Shown here piece after piece: positions 34,153 through 44,711 of a DNA stretch of 64,000 nucleotides. The position numbers and the translations under genes are program-made. The notes beneath the pieces were generated by a model, which saw nothing but the letters and a program-made list of their open reading frames with translations, was not told the origin of the DNA and searched no databases. Every line of letters starts with the position of its first letter. Positions within the stretch are counted from its first letter, which is position 1. The stretch is from Mesotaenium endlicherianum (taxonomy: Eukaryota; Streptophyta; Zygnematophyceae; Zygnematales; Mesotaeniaceae), in NCBI GenBank assembly GCA_009602735.1, contig WELA01009032.1, positions 229,309-293,308 of the forward strand, in the 5' to 3' direction.

Positions 34153-34589
34153 CCTTCACATGTAACTAGGGCACAAGTTAGTAGGATATCGACCTTTGCC
34201 ATAGGAATTGTATGAAAGAAGTAAGTTTGTATTAGTATGGTGGATTCGCTCCCGTTTACCTTACAGGTTGATTGCTAGGAGTTGACGTAGTTGCGGTGCG
34301 CTAGACATAAACGTATGAATGTCTTTTAAGGTGCGTTAAGTGATGTATTGCTGCGCAAGGCCCTTTTCCCTTCCGTCCAAGGTGCTTTATGTGGGCCAGG
34401 CTGTCCCATTGGTCACTATGCTGACACTTAGGATTCACAAGACTGTCCCTTTCTTGCTCTCGCACACTAACTGTCATTACAAAACTGTCCCTTTCTCCCT
34501 CTCGCACACTAAATGTCATATATTTTACCCTCCAACTTAGACGGAGACAGGACCGCCTGTCACCTTCCCGTGTCCACTGAAATGACCGT
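34153..34589 (-). other. Leader between chromodomain and ORF3 of element C
   Basis: Non-coding. It has repeated minus-strand units gtgtgcgagagggagaaagggacag (two or three copies around 34430-34520), following a ttggaggg run near 34535. It may be an internal promoter region for ORF3. Confidence 0.4.
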
Positions 34590-34790
34590 TATGATAGGGC
34601 TCCAGCCGCCCGAAGGTGGAACCGTTTCAACGCCCCTTTGGCATTGGTCAAATGGTCCTTAAATTCCCGAGTGACCCCATGAGGCATCGTAACCCTTCCA
34701 TCGAATGAGGTACTTCATGACATATTTAGACGATCGACGGACCGAGCACGCGTCTAAAATCTCCTCAACCTCATATTCCTCAGGGTCATC
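34590..34790 (-). pseudogene. Chromodomain of element C
   Basis: EEYEVEEILDACSVRRSSKY, YLIRWKGYDAS, then a frame change and ALKRFHLR. Same position and sequence type as in element B. Confidence 0.83.
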
Positions 34791-35860
34791 GTCCCAAACA
34801 GCTGGGACCGGTCCTGGTTGGACAAGTAACCGACCTTTGAACAATGTGTCCCCTTTGATGTAAGGTTCTAGGAAGGAGACATTAAAGACCGGGTGACCCT
34901 TGTATTCTGCTGACATGTTCAGTTTGTAAGCATTCTGACTGACACAGCGCACCACCGAATATGGACCAACCCAGACAGGACCAAGCTTTTTCTTGACCAC
35001 ACCAGGGAGGTACAGGTGCTGAGAATGTAGTTTGACCAAATCGCCCTCAGATAAGGTGAGTTCTCGACGGTGCTGATTAGCGTACTTTTGTTGGTTCTCT
35101 TGGGCTTTGTGCAGATTCTGTTGGACTTTTGAAAGGATGTCAGCAAACTCCTGAGTTAACTGGAGTGAGACCGGGTTGTCAATCCATTCAGGGTGAGTTG
35201 AAGACTCCCCTAGGACATCTTAAGGAGACTTAGGGACTCTACCCAGGCTTAGTTCAAAAGGAGTCTTGCCCGTTGACGCGTGCACCGCACTGTTGACCGC
35301 AAACTGGATTTGAGGTAACAGGTCATCCCAATTATCTTGTTTTTGGTTAATATAGGCTCTCAGTACCTCATGCAGAACACCCATTAATACTAATAAAGCC
35401 CTCCAGAACTTAGAGATAAATTTCGAGTCTCTGTCTGAGATGATATTAGAGGGTAGCCCATGTTGGCCTACTACATGGTTGTAGAACTGTCTCGCTGTTT
35501 CGAGTGCAGTTACTTTGACAGTTGTGGGGATGAAAATGACCATTTTGGTCAGTTTATCCACGACTACCAGTATCCAATCATGCCTATTGGCAGTTCGTGG
35601 CAATGTCACCATCCAGTCCATGGATATTGTTTCCCAGCGGCCATCTGGGATGGGCAGCGATTGTAAGAGGCCCCCCGGTGGTGTGTGCCTAGACTTATTC
35701 TTTTGTCACTGGTCACAGGACTTAACGTATTTCAAGACCTCCCGAAGTAATCCCTCCCAATGATAAAGTTTTGCCAGTTTGCCAACAGTTTTGGCCCGCC
35801 CCAAATGCCCACCCAGTAAACTGTCGTGTGCTTGACTCAATAAAAGGGACCTTATTTCCA
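34791..35860 (-). pseudogene. Integrase of element C
   Basis: MDWMVTLPRTANRHDWILVV, VDKLTKMVIFIPT, IISDRDSKFISKFWRALL, then WDDLLPQIQFAVNSAVHAST and GKTPFELSLGRVPKSP, and the C-terminal VKLHSQHLYLPGVVKKKLGP module. Stops follow CDQ in the zinc domain and the PKSP block. The QTDGQTER stretch is missing, so the catalytic core is incomplete. Confidence 0.85.
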
Positions 35861-36580
35861 AGTTATTAGGAATGACCAGCCTGAAGCTTCAGCCTGCCTG
35901 AAGTAGTTTCAGTCATCCAGACCCCTCCCTTAAGCTTATACCCGAGTGCAGTAGCACGACACACACCAGTAGTGGGGCTGGGCTCAAATGTTGGGTCCGA
36001 AAGGTAGGCTTTCCTAAGTTGTTCAAGAAAGGACTTTTTCACCTTTAGTGAAGTGAGTGCACACAGGACTTTATCTACAGCATGCCGACTAAAGCTCCTT
36101 TCTTGCAAGTCTAGTCTTCTAGAGAGTGCATCAACAGGATTCAACTTCCCTGGTTTGTAATCAATCTGGACTTGAAACTGCTCCAGCATCTGGCTCCAGC
36201 GGTTCTCCCTCCTTGACAGCTTGGATTTCTTCTGAAAGTGAGTCAGAGCTAGATGATCTGTAATCACCTTAAAAGCTTTATCATGTAAGTATGCTCTCCA
36301 CTGTTTGAGCACATGAATGATAGCTAGCAGCTCTTTATCACTGAGTAATTAATCTCCGCTGGATTAAATTTCATAGACTCCTACAACACACGATGCCACT
36401 CTTGCCGTACCTTACCATCCTTTGTGGTTTTGTCAGCAAGCTGCAACAAAATAGCACCCATGGCAAAGTCAGAGGCATCAGTGACCACCTGCACTGGTTT
36501 GCTGGGGTCATACACGGCTAGCACCGGGGCAGAACAAAGGGCAATTTTAAGAGTCTGGAAGGCAGCCTGCTGTTCTTTCC
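35861..36580 (-). pseudogene. RNase H of element C
   Basis: [18 protein letters not shown] with the first Asp, then after a frame break LKQWRAYLHDKAFKVITDHL, FQVQIDYKPGKLNPVDALSR. A stop near 36345 separates the halves. Confidence 0.83.
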
Positions 36581-37449
36581 TCCACACATACCCTATGTCT
36601 TTCTTAGTAAGGTCAGTCAATTTATTGGCCTTTGTAGAATAATTATCAATAAATCTCCTATAGTAGTTAGCCAACCCAAGGAAGGATCTAACTTCAGAGA
36701 CAGACTGTGGTACTGGCCAGTCCCTTATAGTTTGGACTTTCTTAGGATCCACACTGATGCCTTTCTTTACTGACAACGTGGCCCAAGAATTCAATACTTT
36801 CTCTGAAGAAATCACACTTGCTCATTTTAGCATATAAGTGATATCTTCTTATATTGTCCATGACTGTCTTTAAGTGTTCAGCGTGCTGAGCTTCATCTTT
36901 AGACAAAATTAAAATATCATCCAGGGAAACTTGCACCAACTTATCCAAATAAGGTCTGAAAATGTCATTCATAGCACCCATGAAGGTCGCAGGAGCATTA
37001 GTCAGTCCAAATGTCATCACGTTGAACCCATAATGTCCATAACGTGTGTGGAAGGCAGTCTTGTATCCATCCCCCTCAGCAATTCTGGTTTGATGATAAC
37101 CACTCTTGAGATCTACCTCACTGAACACTTTAACACCAGACAGGGTAACAAGCAAGTCCTCGATTCTGCGTAAAGCATACTTGTTCTTTACTGTAATTCT
37201 GTTCAAAGCTTTGTAATCCACACACATCCGCACACTGCCATCCTTTTTCCTAACAGATAGGATGGGTGCGCCGTAAGGTGATTTACTGGGGGAAATATAA
37301 CCATTTTCCTCAAGCTCTGCAATCTGTATTTTCAACTCCTCGCTCTCCACATAAGACAAGCCATAAGTGCGTTGCCAGGGTGGCTGACTACCAGGTAATA
37401 AATCAATTCTATGATCTACTTCTCGCTTAGGGGGTAGTCCTGGAGGCAT
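36581..37449 (-). pseudogene. Reverse transcriptase of element C
   Basis: [75 protein letters not shown], and the active site [11 protein letters not shown], which keeps both Asp. Then [15 protein letters not shown] and, after a frameshift near 36770, [20 protein letters not shown]. Confidence 0.86.
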
Positions 37450-37497
37450 ATTATATACATTCGTGTACTGAGCAACAATTTCTGCAGCAGTAGGGTG

Positions 37498-38300
37498 CTA
37501 CGGAGGGCTTACCTTTTCCTCCACCACTTCTTCAGGTTCAGGAGGTACCTCTCTTAGCAGCAGACAGAACATTCTGTCTTCCTTCTGGTTCCAGCTTTTG
37601 ACGAACTCCATTGCATTCAGCAACTTGCATCCTTCTGGAAGCCTCTTCTTTTCCTTCAGTTGCCATCCACACAGGACAAGAGGAAGAGCACTGGTGGGTG
37701 CCAAGTCAGTCTGCCCATCACTGGCTCCTCTCACTTTAACTGTACCTCTGCTCCAACACACTTCAGCTTGATGTCTATTAAGCCAGGACCTGCCTAGCAC
37801 GAGATCATAAAAGCCAGTGTTGAGTACCTCAAATGTAAGCGTTTCAGCTAGAACTGCAATGCCACAACCTAACTGGACCTCAATAGGCTTGGTTATAACT
37901 CCTCGCGGGATACTTGAGGCATCTCCGAGGAATATTATTCTATTCCCTTTGGGTGACAGTAGGCAGCCTTAGCCGCTTAACTAAGTTCTTGTGGATAAAA
38001 GTATGTAACGCCCCTCCGTCAATAAATGCCCTCACCTTCCTACCTGCAATCATGCAATGTAGTAGGATAGGGGAGACTGTCTATCCCTGACTTTGCATTG
38101 TTCTCCTGACGTAGCAAAGAAATGGTGGACATCAGGTGGAACAAGAGCATCCAGAGTGTGCACTCTCTGGATGTTCATATTGCCGATGGTCTCCTTTATC
38201 TGGTTGTCAGGCATGCATAGTGAATCCAGTTCAGCAGGACCCATAAAACCTGCTACGAGGGCAGCTAGTGACGACTCACTATCTCTAGCATCCTCACAGT
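37498..38300 (-). pseudogene. Protease region of element C
   Basis: MGPAELDSLCMPDNQIKETI (linker as in B), then an Asp-Gly-Gly site in FIDGGALHTFIHKN near 38000 and MLGRSWLNRHQAEVCWSR at 37800. Frame breaks near 38080 and 37960. Confidence 0.8.
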
Positions 38301-38662
38301 CAGTAGACTGGATTACTGACTGTTGTTGTCTTTTAAAGGCTGGTCTTTTCTCTCGACCTTCGGAAGGTGCTTAATGGACATTGTTCCTTGTAGTGGTCCA
38401 ACTGTTGACAATGGTTGGATGAGGCTGGTTTCGGCTTAGTCCTACCACCACCTCTTCCATAGCCGCGTCGAGAGAAACCACCTCTACCTCTTGACTGTAT
38501 AGTATAATACTCATATTCATCACTCTGATCATCCTCAGCCTGGTCTCCTTCAGAATAGGTACGGGTTCCCGCTACATGGCTTTCCGCCTGGTTTTCGACA
38601 TTCTTGTTATCCTAGTTCTCCATGTCTCGGGAGTTGCTAGTTTGAGACCTTGTCCTTACCAT
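38301..38662 (-). pseudogene. Gag of element C with a large internal deletion
   Basis: Start MVRTRSQTSNSRDMEN at 38662; a stop follows MEN. TYSEG is then joined directly to GDQAEDDQSDEYEYY, which skips about 1.1 kb relative to gag of B, including the capsid block. An RGG-rich part and a degenerate zinc knuckle follow (NHCQQLDHYKEQC). The tttaaaa frameshift heptamer is kept near 38330. Confidence 0.82.
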
Positions 38663-38683
38663 ACAAAGAAGACTATGATAACA

Positions 38684-38695
38684 GCTCCGATACTA
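38684..38695 (-). other. Primer binding site of element C
   Basis: Minus strand tagtatcggagc, initiator tRNA-Met type with changes, one base from the LTR. Confidence 0.75.
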
Positions 38696-38696
38696 C

Positions 38697-39390
38697 TGAA
38701 ATAAATCGACTTACCAAATAGGCGATTAACAATTAATAAAGATCTTTATATCAGCAAGTAATCTTCATGGTATTGTCCGTTCATTGAATAAACAGCAAAT
38801 GACCACACACTAGCAGTGAATAATACTCGTAAGTCTAATGCAAGTAAACTAGCATCAATCATGCAATCAATAAACTCATACATAAGCAAGGTTGGAAGAC
38901 ATTGCGTATCAATGGCTTCTAGCCTTGGATTTATATGTCTCTCAGTAAGCTGTACAAGAGAGTTGGCCTCGTTTCCAAATGCCAAACTCGAGAGCAATGC
39001 CTAGCGTATGTACAGGGAATGAGTTTATCATTCAACGGCTAGTGCGATGGCACCGCGTACCCGGGAGTTAACCACGTTGGTTTCCACCGCCATCATCCCA
39101 AATCGCCATCCATCATAGGGATGTCATCTGGCCATTCATCTAACATACCACACTTAGATGCATATTGAGGCAGTTCGCTGCTACCGAGTACGAAAGTCAG
39201 CTGGCTGTCAAAGAATGTGTCAGCAAGCTGACTTAAGTTGGCTTCAGCCTGCTGCTTCCGGCTGAGTCGTTAAACTGATAATAATGTAGAGTCCAGCAGA
39301 CTCAATACTACATGAAGTTCAGTAAGCTGAACTTAAATAACTATTATATTTGAATGAACGTTATATCTACTAATATACTGATTCATTACA
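38697..39390 (-). repeat. 5' LTR of element C
   Basis: 694 bp, TG...CA on the minus strand. It differs from the 3' LTR by small indels and scattered bases, so the insertion is not recent. Confidence 0.9.
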
Positions 39391-40378
39391 CAATCTCTGT
39401 GACTTACAACTGGCATAATGGGACTTCTAAAAAGATGTCTCCGTAGGGACATCTGTAGTACTTATACTCCTGGAAACCCGGCGGATTAGGCGCGGATTCA
39501 ATGCATGTAGTCTTCATCTAAGATCTACCTTTGCATACACACACATATACCTATTGTGCTAGCGCTCCAATAGGCTACTTAGTACTCAATCCAATCAAAA
39601 GCGAGATGCTAGAATATGCTAAATGCTTGTGATAGGTCGAGCTCACTTTAGCACATGCTAAGCTTGTAAGACAAGCTTGCACACTTATGTTTGTGCAATC
39701 GGACGGTTGCCCGCTAAGACGTGGTACTCCTGCAGGCTGTGACGGTTCCTGTCGGCTGAGCACATCTTGGTCGGGTGCGCATGGGCCAATCGACGGGCTG
39801 CAGCTGTCGGTCGGTGGGCCCTGGGTGCCCTTGGTGGCCTCGCCACTTGGGTGTCGGGCACTAAGGAGTGCCTTGGCCCGAGTGACGGGCATTTAAGTGC
39901 CCCTGGGCCACTTGAAGGTGCCCGCCACCTTCCGATGGCGTCACGTGGCCTCAGTGGCTCCCGTCGCTTGGCGCTGAGCACAATTAAGTGCTCGGGCTGG
40001 CTGTCGTGTGAGCCTGGGCCAAGCGCAGAAGCCCGCCACCTTCCGGTGGCTCCACGTGGCCCCCTCGACCCTTGTTGCTTTTGCTTCGGGCTGTCGCTTG
40101 GGTCCCTGCGGCCTGTAGTGGCTATGAATACAACGTCAAGTGCCACCGTCCAGTTTTGGACGGGGTATTCGGCCTGTACCTCTGGTGCGTCTAGTAGGTC
40201 TGGCGCACGTGACAAGTGTTGACTTGTCACGTGGCATCTATCCCCTAGACATGCGAGCGTAGCAACTTAATGAACTAAATCACACAAATGCAAAGAGGCA
40301 AATGCCCGTTTGAGGTTGATTGCTCACACACTTGTGGCTTGGGTACGTGCAACGACTTTGACTCAATAATTCATGACA
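39391..40378 (-). repeat. Element D repeat A2, outer part
   Basis: Nearly identical by eye to 44870-45856. On the minus strand it starts tgtcatgaattattgag, two bases (gc) after B1. GC-rich with many short inverted repeats. Confidence 0.85.
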
Positions 40379-40380
40379 GC

Positions 40381-40514
40381 TGTCGTGCGCTAGGAGGTTG
40401 GGTGTGTACTATCGATGCAAGCAATGCATAAGAAGCAAGCAAGCTTTGATGGAATGAAGTCTACAATACATGGGGCTTTATAGCCAAAAAGGGAGGCAAG
40501 TGTTGGATGTTTCA
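40381..40514 (-). repeat. Element D repeat B1
   Basis: 134 bp. On the minus strand it starts tgaaacatccaacac right after a polypurine-like ggggggaagac (40515-40525) and ends cacgaca. Confidence 0.8.
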
Positions 40515-40571
40515 GTCTTCCCCCCAGCTCTCAGCCTCCAGCTGATGAACTGTTGCTGCCTAGTGCTAACG

Positions 40572-43562
40572 CTAAGCACTTGCGACAGAACCAGTCTCAG
40601 TTGGCACGTGCGCCAGTTGTAGGTTTGGGCAGCCGACGTGGAAGCCGTGGAGAGTGGTCATGGCCGGACGTCGGTCCACGATGTCGAGCGGCAAAGAAAC
40701 CGTGCAAGTTCCTCCTGAACGCCAGTCGGGCCAATACTGGACGCGCTCCGTCCAGTTGTCAACCGCGGCGCCGATGGGAAAGAGCACCTCCTGTCCCAAG
40801 AGGACGTCAAAGGTCTCAGAGCGAGTCACGAGGGCGTGCCGATGGATGGTTGTCTCGTCCGCTGTCCCTGGCCTGAAGGTGAAGCGAAGCGCCAGTCGTG
40901 TGCGCTTGGTCACGAACTCGGAGGTGCCAGCTGCCGTGTTGATCCGCGTCGGCGAATCCTCCAAGTCGTTCAAAGAGAGGCCTAGCCGTCGAAAGTAGCT
41001 GAGGCTAATGAGGACCGGCTGCGCGCCCGTGTCAAACATGATGCGCTGCGGGGCCTGAGTGCTGTTGAGCACGATCCCCTGTGCGTTATCCAAAAAGGCG
41101 GCGTTAGGATTGCTTATCATTCTGCGCTCATGCGCAGGTCGCGCGGGTGCAGAGAGCACCGCGGCTGCGACGTCAGACGCTGGCTTGCCCGCGGCTGTGC
41201 GTAGACTGGCACCGCGAGGTTGCAGCAGCAGCTGAGCTGCCTGCCTCGTTGCCTCCAGCGTTACTCCAAGGTCTGCGAAGGAGATCGCTGGCATGCGGTG
41301 CAAGGCCAGGGAGACAACTTCAGCGCTGAGCTGCACCGTCGTCATAGGCGAGGCAAGCGCGTGAGGCGCGGGAGCAACAGGCGCTGGTGGCGGCTCGAGC
41401 ACGCGGAAGGAACGCGGAAGACGTGGTGCCTCCTCTGTGCGGCGTCCCTGGTCAGGCCCATTTCTCTTGTGTGAGGCTGCTGGCCGACCGGCTGCTGCCA
41501 GCAGCATACGCTCGCGTGGTGCCCTGGCGGCTGTTGCGCTCCTACCAAGTGGCTGCATACGTGCGTGGCAGACGAAGGTGGTCGAGGCGTGCGTGGAGCG
41601 ACGAGAGGGCGCAGTCGCGGCGGCTGCAAGCAGGTGCGAGTCGGACCTGTGTCGAACCTCTGCCAGGCCTGTGCCTAGCCTACTCCCAACTTGGCCTGAA
41701 CCTCTGCCAGACTTCTGCCAATCCTGCGGCAGGTTTGTCCCAGACCTGTGCCAGGCCGGAGATGCTGTGGTAGGGCGCGTGGCAACGTAGGAGCCGTCCG
41801 CGTCATTGGCTGCCGGTGTTGCGCCATGTGCGCAGCTGCTGTGCGCAGCTGGTGTCGGTGTTGTGTCGACCGCGCTGCTCCCGAACGTGTGTTGAGTAAA
41901 TTGTTGCGTCGATATAGATGGGCGTGTGCGCCTGGCCATGCCACTGCCAAAGGTCGGCGCTTTGGCCAGCGTGTATGCGATACGTGGCGGCGGCCGCTGG
42001 GACCTGCTGCTAGCAGCAGCCAACAGCGGGCGGCTGTCCCGTGGCTGCGTGCTTGTAAGCAACACTGGGCACGTCCGCGCGGCCGTAACTCGCACGGCTG
42101 CTGAAACTGCAGCCGGAATGACCGACTGGCGGGTCCGTGTCAGGGCGTCACCTGTGGCTGCACATGCGCTGTGCAGCCCTGCTGGCTCCATCAAGGCAGC
42201 GAACGCGAAGGGCGCGTGTGTCGACGCCTTTGCGGGCTGCGCTGGCTGCTGCGGGGACCCGTCGGTGGGTACGCTCGCATCGTTGACTGCCAGGACTACA
42301 CAGGCATTGGGCCTGCCACCGATCAACCTGTTGGTACTTGCCATGTCGTTGCTGACAGGTGTCAGCGCGGGGCGAGGCGGGCCTGCAGGGTCGTCGATGT
42401 CGGAACCTGCGGCCTTTGTCATGAACGCTTCGTCGTCGTGCAAACGTGCGCGAGGCGGCTGCGTTGACCCGTCAGCGGGGCCGTGTGCAGCGTGGGTTGC
42501 CAGGACTGCACAAGCCGAGGACCTGCCACCTGTCAGCTTGTTGAGGCCCGCCCTGTTGCTGCTGACAGGTGTCAGAGCCGGGCGCGCTGGATCTGCAAAC
42601 GCGTCACTGTCGGCGTATGCAGCCCTCGTCGTGAGCGCTTCGTCGTCGTGCGGACGTGCGCGTAGCTGCAGCATCGACCCGTCAGCGGGGTCGTGTGCAG
42701 CGTGGGCTTCCAGAGCTGCGCAAGCCTGGGGCCTGCCATGTGTCAGCGCGTTGGCGCATACCCTCTCGCAGCAGAGAGGTGTCAAAGCGAGGTGCGTTGG
42801 GACTGTAGACGCATCGCCGTCGGCGCCTGCAGCTCCCATCGTAGGCGCTTTGTCGTCATGCGGACGTGCGCGTGGTTGCAGCGCTGTTGCTACGCAACTT
42901 GGCAGGCACTCTGACTGCCTAATGTCGGCGCTGGGGGTGCACGCAAGAGTTGCGCCACCGCCGGATGTTGACCTCGTAGCGTTGGTCGAAGGATCGTGCA
43001 TGAACTGCGCTGTGCACGCATCATAGCTGTCGGCGACACAGAGGCCTCGTAGACGCACGATCTCGGCGTTAGCCTCTACGAGCGCATTGCTAATGTCGTC
43101 AAAGCTGCAATAGTCGGCCCCAGGGATTAGCGCGGCATCCGTTGTAGCCGTAGCTGTCGTCATAGGCGCTCTGTCGTAATGGGACGTGCGCATGGCTGCA
43201 ACGCTGCTGCTGCGGTATGTGGCCGGCGTAGGGACTGCCAGATGTTGGCATTGGGCGTGCGTGCACGTGCTGCGTTGTTGCCAAATGTCAGTGCCACAGC
43301 GTCGGCCGGGAGTGCGTGTGCGTTCAAGGCTCCTCAGGCTTCGAAGCTGTTGGCGGCGAATAGGGCGCGGACTCGCGCGTTCTCCGCCTCGGACGCAGCT
43401 AGCGCATCGCTGAGATTGTCGTAGTTGAAGATGTCCTCCCTGGGGGTCAGCGCGGCGTTTGTCGTAGCCGTGGCTGTCGTGATTGTGGGGCGTCCTCTTA
43501 TGCAGGGTTTTGCATGCCTTGCTAGCCTGAAGAGGGCGCAGGATCATCATGATCGCGTCCAA
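40572..43562 (-). CDS. Element D long ORF with retropepsin-like protease domain
   Basis: One 996-codon open frame. Residues ~240-450 contain three to four imperfect ~67-residue repeats (RARPHDDEA..., then PARPALTPVS, GGR..AC, HAAHGPADGS). An Ala/Thr/Arg-rich stretch follows. The C-terminal third has an aspartic protease pattern: QRIMFDTGAQPVLISLSYF with the DTG triad, then a flap-like region, and SETFDVLLGQEVLFPIGAAV as the hydrophobic-Gly motif. No RT, RNase H, integrase or tyrosine recombinase follows before B1. The ORF is GC-rich and fully open, unlike the decayed elements around it, and overlaps the end of gag by about 40 bases in another frame. Role: cleaves its own gag, or a gag-like host-interacting protein; inferred only. 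Confidence 0.72.
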   Translation of the reverse strand: MDAIMMILRPLQASKACKTLHKRTPHNHDSHGYDKRRADPQGGHLQLRQSQRCASCVRGGERASPRPIRRQQLRSLRSLERTRTPGRRCGTDIWQQRSTCTHAQCQHLAVPTPATYRSSSVAAMRTSHYDRAPMTTATATTDAALIPGADYCSFDDISNALVEANAEIVRLRGLCVADSYDACTAQFMHDPSTNATRSTSGGGATLACTPSADIRQSECLPSCVATALQPRARPHDDKAPTMGAAGADGDASTVPTHLALTPLCCERVCANALTHGRPQACAALEAHAAHDPADGSMLQLRARPHDDEALTTRAAYADSDAFADPARPALTPVSSNRAGLNKLTGGRSSACAVLATHAAHGPADGSTQPPRARLHDDEAFMTKAAGSDIDDPAGPPRPALTPVSNDMASTNRLIGGRPNACVVLAVNDASVPTDGSPQQPAQPAKASTHAPFAFAALMEPAGLHSACAATGDALTRTRQSVIPAAVSAAVRVTAARTCPVLLTSTQPRDSRPLLAAASSRSQRPPPRIAYTLAKAPTFGSGMARRTRPSISTQQFTQHTFGSSAVDTTPTPAAHSSCAHGATPAANDADGSYVATRPTTASPAWHRSGTNLPQDWQKSGRGSGQVGSRLGTGLAEVRHRSDSHLLAAAATAPSRRSTHASTTFVCHARMQPLGRSATAARAPRERMLLAAAGRPAASHKRNGPDQGRRTEEAPRLPRSFRVLEPPPAPVAPAPHALASPMTTVQLSAEVVSLALHRMPAISFADLGVTLEATRQAAQLLLQPRGASLRTAAGKPASDVAAAVLSAPARPAHERRMISNPNAAFLDNAQGIVLNSTQAPQRIMFDTGAQPVLISLSYFRRLGLSLNDLEDSPTRINTAAGTSEFVTKRTRLALRFTFRPGTADETTIHRHALVTRSETFDVLLGQEVLFPIGAAVDNWTERVQYWPDWRSGGTCTVSLPLDIVDRRPAMTTLHGFHVGCPNLQLAHVPTETGSVASA

Positions 43563-44659
43563 CCTCCGTGTTGCGCTGCTTTTGCAAGCATACGACTTGC
43601 AAATGGCCTGCCTTGCCGCAGTAGGTGCAGTTGCCTAGCCTGCTGTTCTGCGCCAAAGTGCACTCACGACGTGTGTGGCCCGTCTCTCCACATGCCCAGC
43701 AAATGTCGCCCGTCGTTGCGGCCATGGAGATACGGCCACGTGGCGCGTTGTAAGACTGCGTCTGTGCTGGCAACTGCGAGCGTTGCGATTGCTGTTGCTG
43801 ATGCTGGCGAGCAGGAGCGAAGCGTGCTGTCGAGGAGGGCAACACCGGTGCTTCTGACGTATGCCAGTGGATGCCAGGCCCACACGATCGCTGATGTTGC
43901 TCCGTGCGGCAGCCAGACTTTGACGTTCTACAGCTTTGTAGGCGTCCTCCAGCGTGTAGTCGACGCCGGCGCGATCAATGAGAGGAGCGATGGCCCTCTC
44001 CCTCAGACGCGGATCGATGGCTCGCAATAAGATCTTTGCAGCCTCCCGGTCGGTGACAGTGCCCACGTCTCGTCGTAGGTGGGTCAGGCGCCGGTACATC
44101 ATGCGAATCGTCTCATCCTTGCGGCAATAGAAGCGGTGCAGCTCGTACACCTTCTCTTCGGTGGCAGACTGAAACTCCTCTCTGAGAACGTTCCAGAAGG
44201 CCTGGACAGGATCAGCTATGGGGGTGTCCACTGGCGGGTCCCCACGGGCTCTGTGCGTGCGTAGATCTCAACCGACTTCTCACGGTAGGTGTCGCGAGGA
44301 AGGTAACGCATAAGCGTGCCAAACACCTGGCGTTTGGTGAGTGCAGGAGTCTTGAGCTTTGCGTTCTCAAAGTCAGCCTTGAACTCAGAGATGGTGTCGT
44401 CCAGATCACAGGTGCCTGGCCTACCAATGAAACGGAAGAGAGAGGCCCTATCTACCTTCGTATCTTGGTCTCTAGCCATAGAGCTCTGTAGATCAATGTA
44501 AGTCCAATGAGGCTGTGGCTCAATGACAGCTACAGGCTGAAGAGGCACTTGATGATCCCATTCAGAAGGTTCAGTGATGGCACTGAGATCTGAGTCTGTG
44601 TCTTCCCCACTAACCCTTTCGTAGTAAGGCTGGTAAGCACGCCCACTACGGGTAGGCAT
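43522..44659 (-). pseudogene. Gag of element D
   Basis: Starts MPTRSGRAYQPYYERVSGED. The capsid-like block follows (FRFIGRPGTCDLDDTISEF, LMRYLPRDTYREKSVEIYA). A frame change near 44225 then leads to DPVQAFWNVLREEFQSATEE, MMYRRLTHLRRDVGTVTD and AVERQSLAAARSN. A second frame change leads to two zinc knuckles, CWACGETGHTRREC and CTYCGKAGHLQVVC, at about 43590-43700. Two knuckles are more than in B, C or F. The frame breaks may be decay or, for the last one, recoding. Confidence 0.78.
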
Positions 44660-44711
44660 ACGCTGAAGATTCTAAATGCTTGTAAGCGAAGCAAAGAGAG
44701 ATCTTTTTAGA

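Larger units (their letters stand above)
31635..39390 (-). mobile_element. Element C: LTR-to-LTR chromovirus relative of B, inserted in element D
   Basis: 7756 bp with 5' LTR, PBS, shortened gag, protease, RT, RNase H, integrase, chromodomain, ORF3, polypurine tract and 3' LTR, all on the minus strand. The flanks taatc (31630-31634) and caatc (39391-39395) are a 5-bp target duplication with one change, in the A2 repeat of element D (compare the intact site near 44867-44873). Frameshifts and stops make it defective. Confidence 0.92.

Noticed and set aside
41926-43026. 366-codon plus-strand open frame
   Set aside because: It is antisense to the GC-rich element D ORF with DTG protease; its repeats mirror the repeats of that ORF and no family is recognisable.
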